DNA from: an uncultured Anaerolineales bacterium
GTDB lineage: Bacteria; Chloroflexota; Anaerolineae; Anaerolineales; UBA6663
Length of the DNA: 64,000 bases
Assembly (NCBI GenBank): GCA_937952305.1
Contig: CALFZO010000004.1
Span: forward strand, 1 to 64,000
Direction: 5' to 3'
Part shown: in pieces, positions 41,726-48,901 of the stretch
Layout of the letters: the number at the start of each line of letters is the position of its first letter
Numbering within the stretch: the stretch's first letter is position 1
The notes under the pieces: model-generated
What the model was told of the DNA's origin: nothing
Database searches by the model: none
The model's input: the letters and a program-made list of their open reading frames with translations, nothing else
Program-made: the position numbers and the translations under genes

Positions 41726-42934
41726 CTACGGCTTCCCGCTCTGGCTGCGCTCCGCCTGTTGGCGAACCAGGGCGATGATCTCCGGCAGATCGGGGTCGCG
41801 CGGCGCGCGCCGGGCGGCCTCCTCCAGGGTGCGCAGGCTGCGGGCGTAGCGCTGGATGCGCGCATACCCCAGCCCCAGATGCTTGTAGTAAGCGGCCTCC
41901 TTGGGGGCCAGCCCCACGGCCCGGCGCCACTGCGCCACCGCCAGCGCCCACATCCCGGCGCGGCTGTAATCGTGGCCGAGCTTGTGGAAGGCGGCGGCGC
42001 TGTGCGCGCGCGGGTCTGGCTGGGTGAGCAGCCGCTCCCAGGTCACCGTGAATTCCTGATAAGACGCGCCTATCAGGTAGAGCAGGGCCAGCCCCAGCCC
42101 CAGGTTGAGCACGGCCGCCACCGGCCCCAGCAGGCCGCTGAAGAGCAGATAGATATTGGCCAGCACGTCCAGGACCAGCGCGCCCAGGGCCAGATAGTAC
42201 GCCCAGCCCCAGCGCTGGCTGAGGGTCAGCAGCAGCAGGCCAAGGCCGGCCACCCGCAGCCCCAGGCCGGTGGCCAGGGCGCCGGCCACCGGGGCCGAGA
42301 AGTCGGCGAAGTGGCTGAACAGGTAGGTGACGCCGGGGAAGGTCTGCACCAACTGCAGGCTGCCCAAGGTCGGCGCGCCGGTGCTGGCCGCGTTCACGGT
42401 CAGCAGCGGGAAGGCCAACTCCACGATGCCGGCGCCGACGTTGATGACGAGCAGGAGCAGGCCCAGGCGCAGGAAGGCCGAGTCATGCGAAGGCTGCACC
42501 GGCATCGTCAGGGCCTGGCCGCAGTGCGGGCATTTGCGGTCGGCGGCCTGCGTCGGGCGCCCGCAGTACACGCACTGGAGCGGATCGTCGAGGCCGTCGT
42601 CGGGTTCGGGCGGGGCGCCGGCCAGCAGGCCCTGCCACGGGTCGGCGGCCGGTGGGGCGGCTGGCGCGCTCACGGCCGGGCGGGCCCGCAGTTGGTCCAG
42701 CCGGGCCCGGGCCTCGGCGTTGGCGGGGTTGAGGGTCAGGACGTTTTCCAGCGCCACCTCGGCGTCGGCCGGGTCGTCCATGGCCTGGCTGAGCCACAGC
42801 CAAGCCTGCTCATGGTGCTCGTCGCGCTCGATCACCTGCAGCAGCAGCGCGCGGCCACGCTCGCGCTCTCCGCGCTGGAGCGCGGCGATGCCGGCTTGGA
42901 GCAGCGATTGGAGCTCGGAGGAGGCGGAAGCCAT
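41726..42934 (-). CDS. TPR and zinc-ribbon membrane protein
   Basis: A 402-residue protein of unknown function. It has an N-terminal TPR-like region (residues 1-85, LLQAGIAALQRGERERGRAL), a double-CxxC zinc ribbon (CVYC and CPHC, about residues 120-140), five or six membrane segments (160-310), and a C-terminal TPR region ending near 390 (AQWRRAVGLAPKEAAYYKHL). The ATG at 42932-42934 is the likely start. It is divergent from the CopD-like gene and 53 nt ahead of the SPFH gene, possibly as one membrane-organisation unit. Confidence 0.7.
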   Translation of the reverse strand: MASASSELQSLLQAGIAALQRGERERGRALLLQVIERDEHHEQAWLWLSQAMDDPADAEVALENVLTLNPANAEARARLDQLRARPAVSAPAAPPAADPWQGLLAGAPPEPDDGLDDPLQCVYCGRPTQAADRKCPHCGQALTMPVQPSHDSAFLRLGLLLLVINVGAGIVELAFPLLTVNAASTGAPTLGSLQLVQTFPGVTYLFSHFADFSAPVAGALATGLGLRVAGLGLLLLTLSQRWGWAYYLALGALVLDVLANIYLLFSGLLGPVAAVLNLGLGLALLYLIGASYQEFTVTWERLLTQPDPRAHSAAAFHKLGHDYSRAGMWALAVAQWRRAVGLAPKEAAYYKHLGLGYARIQRYARSLRTLEEAARRAPRDPDLPEIIALVRQQAERSQSGKP

Positions 42935-43016
42935 GGGATCGCAATGTCTCTGAGTGGGCCCTCTGATTATACCGTCTCGGGCCGGACGCCTCCAAGTGGC
43001 GCCGCGCCCGGGCCGA

Positions 43017-43045
43017 TTGTCATTTTGCGCGGTTGACTCTAAAAT
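43017..43045 (+). promoter_or_regulatory. Strong promoter of the CopD-like gene, probably giving a leaderless mRNA
   Basis: TTGTCA (43017-43022), 17-bp spacer, TAAAAT (43040-43045). The transcription start expected near 43052 falls about two nt before the ATG at 43054, and no Shine-Dalgarno sequence precedes that ATG. Confidence 0.65.
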
Positions 43046-43053
43046 CCTGGCCG

Positions 43054-43557
43054 ATGCCAACCTGGGCTTTGGCGCTCGCTTACGGCTTCCACCTGATCGC
43101 CACGGTGATCTGGGTGGGCGGCCTGGCGCTGATGGCGCTGGTGGTCTGGCCTGGGGCGCGCGCCCGGCTGGGGCCTGGCCCGGCGCTCGGCCAGCTCCTG
43201 AGCGAGCTGCAGCGCCGTTTCAACCCGCTCGCCTGGACCAGCCTGGCGGTGCTGGTCGGCACCGGCCTGATGCAGATGACGGCCGACCCCAATTACGGCG
43301 GCTTCCTGGTGATCGACAACGCCTGGGCGGTGGCGATCCTGGTCAAGCACCTGGCCGTGCTGGGGATGGTCGCGGCCGGCGCCGCCATGCAGGGCTGGCT
43401 CCAGCCGGAGCTGGCGCGGCTGGCCCTGCTGGAGGCCCATGGCCGGCCGGCGCCGGAGTTGGCCGCGCTGCGCCGCCGCGAGGCCGTCTTGCTGTGGCTC
43501 AACCTGGCCTGCGCCCTGGTGACGCTGGCCTGCACGGCCGTGGCCACGGCGGTGTGA
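43054..43557 (+). CDS. CopD-like four-helix membrane protein
   Basis: A 167-residue inner-membrane protein with four helices. The first helix holds GFHLIATVIWVGGLALM, resembling CopD/copper-resistance D or related haem-containing membrane families, with two conserved-type histidines (helix 1 and HLAVLGM in helix 3). Copper or haem binding is inferred. It starts a plus-strand series with the zinc-ribbon and methylase genes. Confidence 0.7.
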   Translation: MPTWALALAYGFHLIATVIWVGGLALMALVVWPGARARLGPGPALGQLLSELQRRFNPLAWTSLAVLVGTGLMQMTADPNYGGFLVIDNAWAVAILVKHLAVLGMVAAGAAMQGWLQPELARLALLEAHGRPAPELAALRRREAVLLWLNLACALVTLACTAVATAV

Positions 43558-43561
43558 CGGT

Positions 43562-43942
43562 ATGCGGACGACGCGCCACGTCACTCTGGCCTGCGAGCGC
43601 TGCGGGCGGGCGGCGGCCGAAATCACGCTGATCCCGGCCGAGGTGGCCAGCGCCGCGCCTTGGTCCCAGGGCGACCGCCTGGAGCGCACTGATTTTCTCG
43701 GCCCGGTCACCCAGTTCGGCCCGTACGAGGTGCTGCTGCCGCTCTTCGAGCAGGTGGCCCGCCGGGACTTCGACGCCGCGCGCGAGCGGGACGCCGACCT
43801 GGTGAGCTTCTTCTGCTGGCGCTGCCGGCGCGTGTACTGTGACCAGTGCTGGACCGGGCATCGCATGACATTCGACGACGGCTTCTACGACTGTATGTAC
43901 GCCACCTGCCCGGAAGGGCATGAGCAGATGATCGATGACTGA
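43562..43942 (+). CDS. Cysteine-rich zinc-ribbon-like protein
   Basis: A 126-residue soluble protein, family not recognised. It carries several metal-binding pairs: CERC near residue 11, CWRC and CDQC near 83-95, and CPEGH near the end. This number of Cys/His residues suggests one or two structural zinc sites. It overlaps neither neighbour but is closely packed between the CopD-like gene and the DNA methylase gene, 9 nt before the latter, so a partner of the methylase is possible. Confidence 0.65.
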   Translation: MRTTRHVTLACERCGRAAAEITLIPAEVASAAPWSQGDRLERTDFLGPVTQFGPYEVLLPLFEQVARRDFDAARERDADLVSFFCWRCRRVYCDQCWTGHRMTFDDGFYDCMYATCPEGHEQMIDD

Positions 43943-43951
43943 CGGTGACCG

Positions 43952-45064
43952 ATGACGACCGACGCGCCTCTGCCGCTTGACCAGGTCCTGCACGGCGACT
44001 GCACCCGGCTGCTCTTCGAGCTGCCGGAGAAATCCGTCGACGTGGTTTTCGCCGACCCGCCCTACAACCTCCAGCTCCGCAAAGAGCTGTGGCGGCCCAA
44101 CATGACCAAGGTGGACGCCGTCGACGACGACTGGGATCACTTTGACAGCCTGGCCGAATACGACGCCTTCACGCGCACCTGGCTGAGCGGCTGCCGGCGC
44201 GTGCTCAAAGACACCGGCACGCTGTGGGTCATCGGCTCGTACCACAACATCTACCGCGTCGGCGCGCAGCTGCAGGACCTGGGCTACTGGATCCTCAACG
44301 ACGTGGTCTGGGTCAAGAGCAACCCGACGCCGCAGTTCCGCGGCGTGCGCTTCACCAACGCCCACGAGACGCTGCTGTGGGCGCAGAAGAAGCGCGGCGC
44401 CAAGTACACGTTCAACTATCGCGCCCTCAAATCCCTCAACGACGACCTGCAGATGCGCAGCGATTGGTATCTGGGGCTGTGCATCGGCAAGGAGCGCCTG
44501 CGCACCAGCGCCGGCGAGAAGGCCCACGCCACGCAGAAGCCGGAGGCCCTGCTCTACCGCATCCTGCTGGCCACCACCCAGCCCGGCGACGTCGTCCTGG
44601 ACCCGTTCTTCGGCACCGGCACCACCGGGGCGGTGGCCCGCCAGCTGCGCCGGCATTGGGTCGGGATCGAGAGGGAGCGCCGCTACGTGACGCTGGCCCG
44701 CCAGCGTATCGCGGCCATCACGCCGTCGGTCTTCACCGACGACAGCGTCTACCGGATGCCCGAGAAGCGCGCGGCTCGGCGCGTCCCGTTCGGCGCGCTG
44801 CTGGAGCATGGGCTGCTCCAGCCGGGCCAGACCCTCTACTTCGGCAAGCGCGGCCAGTTCACGGCCACCGTGCTCTCGGACGGCCAGATCCGGCACAACG
44901 GCACCGTCGGCTCCATCCACGCCGTCGGCCGGGCCGTGCAGAACGTGCCGTCCTGCAACGGCTGGGAGCACTGGTTTTACGACGACGCCGAGAGCGGCGA
45001 GCGCCGCCCGATCGACGCCCTGCGCGAACGCGTCCTCAACGCCGCCGGGCCGGCGCCCCGCTGA
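43952..45064 (+). CDS. Orphan beta-class DNA adenine methyltransferase with RAMA-like domain (CcrM-like)
   Basis: A 370-residue site-specific DNA methyltransferase. Catalytic motif DPPYN (residues 35-39) precedes the SAM-binding DPFFGTGTTG (217-226), the beta-class order of CcrM, M.HinfI and similar N6-adenine enzymes. The C-terminal 90 residues resemble the RAMA domain (LYFGKRGQFTATVLSDG, then W-rich CNGWEHWFYDD). No restriction endonuclease or specificity gene is adjacent, so it is an orphan, possibly cell-cycle or regulatory. Target sequence (for example GANTC) is inferred only by similarity. Confidence 0.88.
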   Translation: MTTDAPLPLDQVLHGDCTRLLFELPEKSVDVVFADPPYNLQLRKELWRPNMTKVDAVDDDWDHFDSLAEYDAFTRTWLSGCRRVLKDTGTLWVIGSYHNIYRVGAQLQDLGYWILNDVVWVKSNPTPQFRGVRFTNAHETLLWAQKKRGAKYTFNYRALKSLNDDLQMRSDWYLGLCIGKERLRTSAGEKAHATQKPEALLYRILLATTQPGDVVLDPFFGTGTTGAVARQLRRHWVGIERERRYVTLARQRIAAITPSVFTDDSVYRMPEKRAARRVPFGALLEHGLLQPGQTLYFGKRGQFTATVLSDGQIRHNGTVGSIHAVGRAVQNVPSCNGWEHWFYDDAESGERRPIDALRERVLNAAGPAPR

Positions 45065-45082
45065 CGCGCCACGGAGAGCCCT

Positions 45083-45613
45083 ATGCAATCGCGCGGCGCG
45101 CTCCTCACCGGCGTGCTGATGATCCTGATCGGCGGCTGGCTCCTGGCGCAGAACTTCGGCGCGGCGCTGCCGGGCCTGGAGCAGCTCTGGCCGGCCTTTC
45201 CTTTGCTGGGCGGGCTGGCGTTCCTGGTCCAGTATTTTGCCAACGGCCGGCGCGACGACGGGCTGGTCTTTGTCGGCGTGGCCGCCGCCCTGGTGGGCGG
45301 CTTCTTCTTCGCGTTCACCCTCGGACCGCTGCGCTTCGACGAGGGCGATATGCGCCGCTGGTGGCCGGTCTTCGTCCTGATCGGAGCGGCCGCGTCCCTG
45401 GCGCAGTGGCTGGCCCAGCCGCGTGAATGGGGCCGGTTGGCGTTCGCCAGCCTGGCCGCCCTGGTGGGGACGGTGGCCCTGGCCGCCACGCTGGGCTACC
45501 TCGACCGCGGCCAACTGGCCCAGCTGGCGCGCTGGTGGCCGGTGCTGCTGATCGTGGCCGGGCTGATGGCGCTGGCCAGTGCTCTGGCCGGCCGCGGCCG
45601 GGGCCGTTCCTGA
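45083..45613 (+). CDS. LiaF-TM/DUF5668-like membrane protein
   Basis: A 176-residue protein made of about six membrane segments. The pattern GVLMILIGGWLLAQNFG at the start and the WWPVLLIVAGLMAL motif repeated thrice (WPAFPLLGG, WWPVFVLIG, WWPVLLIVA) fit LiaI/LiaF-type membrane domains involved in envelope-stress sensing. GGAGAG precedes the ATG. It precedes glycosyltransferase genes. Confidence 0.75.
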   Translation: MQSRGALLTGVLMILIGGWLLAQNFGAALPGLEQLWPAFPLLGGLAFLVQYFANGRRDDGLVFVGVAAALVGGFFFAFTLGPLRFDEGDMRRWWPVFVLIGAAASLAQWLAQPREWGRLAFASLAALVGTVALAATLGYLDRGQLAQLARWWPVLLIVAGLMALASALAGRGRGRS

Positions 45614-45635
45614 CCCGGCGCCCGGGTCAGCGACC

Positions 45636-46748
45636 ATGCACGTCGGCATCGACGCCAGCCGCGCGACTGTCGCGCGGCGCACCGGCACCGAGAGCTACGC
45701 GCTCCACCTCCTGCGGGCTATGCTGGCCCGCCCTCCCGCCGAAACCGTCAGCCTGTACTTTCGAGACGAGCCCGCGCCGGGGCTGTTCCCGGACTCGGCC
45801 GGCGTCACGCCCCGCGTCATCCCGTTTCCGCGCCTGTGGACGCACCTGCGCCTGGCCGCCGACCTGGCCGTGCGCCGGCCGCGCCCGGACGTGCTGTTTG
45901 TGCCCGCCCACGTCGTGCCCGTGGTCTGTCCGGTCCCGGCCGTGGTCACCGTCCACGACCTCGGCTATCGGCACTTCCCGGACGCGCACCCGCTGGCGCA
46001 GCGCCTCTACCTGGAAGCCTCCACATACTATTCGGCCCACGCCGCCGCCCACGTCATCGCCGACTCCGAGGCCACACGCCGCGACCTGCGGACGTTCTAT
46101 GGCGTGCCGGCGGAGCGCGTGGCCGTGGTGTACCCCGGCCGGGACGAGAGCCTGCGGCCCGTGGACCCGGCCGCGGTCCGCGCCAAGTACGGGCTGCCGG
46201 AGCGCTACCTGCTGCACGTCGGCACGCTTCAGCCGCGCAAGAACCTGGTGCGGCTGATGGAGGCGGCGCGGACGGTGGCGCAGACCGAGCTCGCCGACAT
46301 CAGCCTGGTGCTGGCCGGCCGGCCCGGCTGGCTCGCGGCCCCCATCCTGCAAGCGGCGCGTGAGTGCGGGCCGCTGGTGCGCGTGCTCGAATACGTCCCG
46401 GACGAGGACCTGCCCGGTCTGTATTCCGGCGCCGCGGTCTTCGCCTTCCCGTCGCTGTTTGAAGGCTTCGGCTTTCCGGTGCTGGAGGCGATGGCGTGCG
46501 GCACGCCCGTCGTCTGCGCCAACACGTCATCGTTGCCGGAAGTGGCCGGGACGGCGGCGTTGTTGGTGGATCCGCTGGACGTGGCGGCGTTGGCGACCGC
46601 GCTGACGCGCGCGTTGACTGACCCGGCTGTGCGCGCCGAACTGGTGGCGCGGGGCTTCCGGCAGGTGCAGCGGTTTACGTGGGCGCGGGCGGCCGATGAG
46701 GTCTGGGCGGTGCTGGCCGGCGCGGCCTCCGGAGCTCGTCGACGATGA
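45636..46748 (+). CDS. Glycosyltransferase family 4 (GT-B)
   Basis: A 370-residue GT-B glycosyltransferase. The N-terminal domain starts HVGIDASRATVARRTGTE; the C-terminal donor domain begins LHVGTLQPRKNLVRL and contains the E-x7-E type motif in PSLFEGFGFPVLEAMACGTPVV. It probably transfers a nucleotide-sugar moiety to a lipid-linked intermediate in the cytoplasm. It overlaps the next gene by 4 nt (ATGA), so the two are coupled. Confidence 0.93.
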   Translation: MHVGIDASRATVARRTGTESYALHLLRAMLARPPAETVSLYFRDEPAPGLFPDSAGVTPRVIPFPRLWTHLRLAADLAVRRPRPDVLFVPAHVVPVVCPVPAVVTVHDLGYRHFPDAHPLAQRLYLEASTYYSAHAAAHVIADSEATRRDLRTFYGVPAERVAVVYPGRDESLRPVDPAAVRAKYGLPERYLLHVGTLQPRKNLVRLMEAARTVAQTELADISLVLAGRPGWLAAPILQAARECGPLVRVLEYVPDEDLPGLYSGAAVFAFPSLFEGFGFPVLEAMACGTPVVCANTSSLPEVAGTAALLVDPLDVAALATALTRALTDPAVRAELVARGFRQVQRFTWARAADEVWAVLAGAASGARRR

Positions 46749-47494
46749 CGCCCACGCCGGCCGCCGTCGTCATCCTGGGCGTGCGCGTGCACGCCGTCAC
46801 CATGCCGGCCGTGCTGGATTGGATCGCCGCCGCCATCGCTCGGCGCGAGCCGCGCCAGTTGTGCACGTCCAACCCCGAGTTCCTCATGGCGGCTCAAGCC
46901 GACCGCGAGTTCCGGGATCTGCTCAACGCCGCCGACCTCGTGGTGCCGGACGGTATCGGCCTGTTGCTGGCGGCGCGTTGGCTGAGGGAGCCTCTGCCGG
47001 AGCGCGTGGCCGGCTCGGACCTGGTGGTCCAGATCGCCGAGCGGGCGGCGCGCGAGGGCTGGCGCCTGTTCTGTCTCGGCGCGGCCGAAGGGGTGGCGCA
47101 GCGCGCGGCGGCGGTCCTGCAGGCGCGCTATCCGGGCCTGGTCATCGCCGGCACCTACGCCGGCAGCCCGCGCCCGGAGGCCGAGGCCGAGATCGTGGCG
47201 CGGGTCCGCGCCGCCGCGCCGGATGTCTTGTTCGTGGCCTATGGCGCGCCCGCGCAAGACAAGTGGATCGCGCGCAACCGCGCCCGCCTGGCCGTGCCGC
47301 TCTGTCTGGGGGTGGGCGGCTCGTTCGACTTCCTGGCGGGGGCGGCCCGGCGCGCGCCGCGCTGGGTGCAGCGCCTGGGGCTGGAGTGGCTGCACCGGCT
47401 CTATCGCCAGCCGTGGCGGGCCCGCCGCATCTTCACGGCGACCGTCCTGTTTTCACTGGCCGTGCTGCGCCACGGCCGGTCCCCATCCCGTTAA
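46745..47494 (+). CDS. WecG/TagA/CpsF-family glycosyltransferase (GT26)
   Basis: A 249-residue member of GT26, which adds N-acetylmannosamine or related sugars to lipid-linked precursors of exopolysaccharide, teichoic or enterobacterial common antigen polymers. Family marks: TSNPEFLMAAQ, VPDGIGLLLAAR, FLGAAEG-like LFCLGAAEGVAQ and FVAYGAPAQDKWI. It forms a two-gene cell-surface glycan unit with the GT4 gene; a 28-nt repeat-poor gap follows before a hairpin and the c-di-GMP riboswitch. Confidence 0.92.
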   Translation: MTPTPAAVVILGVRVHAVTMPAVLDWIAAAIARREPRQLCTSNPEFLMAAQADREFRDLLNAADLVVPDGIGLLLAARWLREPLPERVAGSDLVVQIAERAAREGWRLFCLGAAEGVAQRAAAVLQARYPGLVIAGTYAGSPRPEAEAEIVARVRAAAPDVLFVAYGAPAQDKWIARNRARLAVPLCLGVGGSFDFLAGAARRAPRWVQRLGLEWLHRLYRQPWRARRIFTATVLFSLAVLRHGRSPSR

Positions 47495-47544
47495 GTCTTC
47501 CCCCCAAACCTATCTATCGACGCTCCGTAGAATAGTGTAGCTTA

Positions 47545-47564
47545 GGGCAAGCAGCGGCTTGCCC
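47545..47564 (+). terminator. Hairpin after the glycosyltransferase pair
   Basis: GGGCAAGC (47545-47552), loop AGCG, GCTTGCCC (47557-47564). No T-tract follows, so it may be a weak terminator or leader structure. Confidence 0.4.
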
Positions 47565-47579
47565 GCCGCGCTCGCTCGT

Positions 47580-47672
47580 TCGAGAAGGGCAAACCCGGTG
47601 AAAACCGGGGACGCAAAGCCATGGGTCTGTAGCCCGGGAGAAATCCGGGCCATGATCGCCAGGCTACCGAAG
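47580..47672 (+). ncRNA. Cyclic di-GMP-I riboswitch (GEMM-I)
   Basis: The aptamer is recognisable by its conserved strings in the right order: GGGCAAACC (47587-47595), a hairpin with a GAAA tetraloop closed by CCCGGT/ACCGGG, GGGACGCAAAGCC (47608-47620), a GGGTCT segment, a second CCCGGG hairpin with GAGAAA-like loop, and the closing GCTACCG at the 3' end. This is the GEMM-I layout of c-di-GMP sensors. The 3' flank has a small CGAGG/CCTCG stem (47674-47678 with 47705-47709) next to the AGGATAAGGAC ribosome-binding site, suggesting translational control of the downstream gene. Confidence 0.9.
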
Positions 47673-47722
47673 ACGAGGCTCCGCTCCCCGCACTGGGTCG
47701 GCGTCCTCGCAGGATAAGGACG

Positions 47723-48391
47723 ATGGTCCGCCGACTCCTCGCTTGCGCGCTTTTCCTGTCCGTCCAATTCGTGATCGCGTCCACGCCCGTGCAGGCCGAC
47801 TCCGGCCAGGGCGCGGTCGAGTACAGCGTCTATCTGCCGCTCCTGACGCGCGAGGCCACCGCGGCCATGGCGCTGCCAGCCGAGCCCGGCTTCCCGTCGC
47901 TGCTGGACTTCACGGCGACGGTGGCGGGCGGCCCGGCCGACACCGTGACCGGCGTGTATGTGTCCGAGGTCCTGGCCCTGCCGGTCATCCAGCAGCCGGC
48001 CGACAACTACGGCTACGTCTCTGAGCAGGTGGGGGTGGTCACGCAGTTCCGGCTGGCGGCCAGCTACGGCGTCACCGGTCTGCTGGCGCACAACTTTGCC
48101 TCCGGAGCCCTGTTCTTTGAGCTGGCGCCGGGGCAGCGCGTGCACGTCATCCTGGGCGACGGCTCGGCGAAGGAGTACCAGGTGAGCGAGATCCTGCGTT
48201 ATCAGGCCTTGCAGCCGTTCAGCACGGCCAGTGATTTTGTGGACCTGGCGACCGGCGAGCAACTCACGGCCGGCCAGGTGTTTGCGCGCGCGTACATGGG
48301 CGGCGACCAAGTGACGTTTCAGACTTGTATTGCGAGCGGCGGTATTGGGAGTTGGGGGCGGTTATTTGTGATCGCGACGCCGGTGGAGTGA
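47723..48391 (+). CDS. Secreted sortase-like protein under c-di-GMP riboswitch control
   Basis: A 222-residue exported protein. An N-terminal signal peptide (RRLLACALFLSVQFVIAST, cleavage near VQA-DS) is followed by a linker and a sortase-like beta-barrel: LLAHNF supplies a histidine, FELAPGQRVHVILGDGSAK matches the sortase core, TFQTC supplies the cysteine and WGRLFVIA the arginine. These are the three sortase catalytic residues in order. It lacks a C-terminal membrane anchor. The riboswitch 50 nt upstream makes it a likely c-di-GMP-controlled surface or attachment function. Assignment rests on motif reading, so moderate. Confidence 0.7.
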   Translation: MVRRLLACALFLSVQFVIASTPVQADSGQGAVEYSVYLPLLTREATAAMALPAEPGFPSLLDFTATVAGGPADTVTGVYVSEVLALPVIQQPADNYGYVSEQVGVVTQFRLAASYGVTGLLAHNFASGALFFELAPGQRVHVILGDGSAKEYQVSEILRYQALQPFSTASDFVDLATGEQLTAGQVFARAYMGGDQVTFQTCIASGGIGSWGRLFVIATPVE

Positions 48392-48407
48392 GCGCCGCCC
48401 GGCGCAG

Positions 48408-48436
48408 GCGGGAGCCGAGTTGGCTCCCGCTTTTCA
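48408..48436 (+). terminator. Intrinsic terminator of the sortase-like gene
   Basis: GCGGGAGCC (48408-48416), loop GAGTT, GGCTCCCGC (48422-48430), then TTTTCATTT. Confidence 0.9.
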
Positions 48437-48454
48437 TTTAACCGAGCGGCGCCA

Positions 48455-48871
48455 TCAGGCCAACTGATCAGGCGCTGAGCGGTCAGCCAGGCGCCGCGCC
48501 TGGCTGCTGAGGTCGAGCATCCAGCCGCCAAGGGTGCAAGACAAGAGGATGAGCACGCTGGGGGCAAACCACAGCCGGGCGAGGCCGGGGATTTCGGCGG
48601 GCAGGAACCGGATCAGGCTGAGCGCCCACAGGCCGGAAGCCAACCCCACCCACAGGTGCGCGCGGCGCGCCAGCCAGGCGCTGGCCGCGCCAATCAGCAC
48701 AGGCGGCGCCGCCAACAGGATGGCCGTCAGCGCCACTTTGGCCAGCTGCCAGGCAACACTGTCATCGGCGGCGCCGGCCGGCCAGAGCCCCGGAATGACC
48801 AGCCAGGCCGCGCGCCAGGCGCCGTAGCCGATCCCATTGCCGAGCAGGATGGCCAGGAGGATGCGCGGCAT
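48455..48871 (-). CDS. Small membrane protein of unknown family
   Basis: A 138-residue protein with four hydrophobic segments (about 5-30, 42-68, 72-85 and 105-118). No motif is recognised. It begins 30 nt after mutS2 on the same strand and probably shares its transcript. Confidence 0.55.
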   Translation of the reverse strand: MPRILLAILLGNGIGYGAWRAAWLVIPGLWPAGAADDSVAWQLAKVALTAILLAAPPVLIGAASAWLARRAHLWVGLASGLWALSLIRFLPAEIPGLARLWFAPSVLILLSCTLGGWMLDLSSQARRLADRSAPDQLA

Positions 48872-48901
48872 GGCTGAGCGTCTCCCGGCGCCGGCGGGTC
48901 G

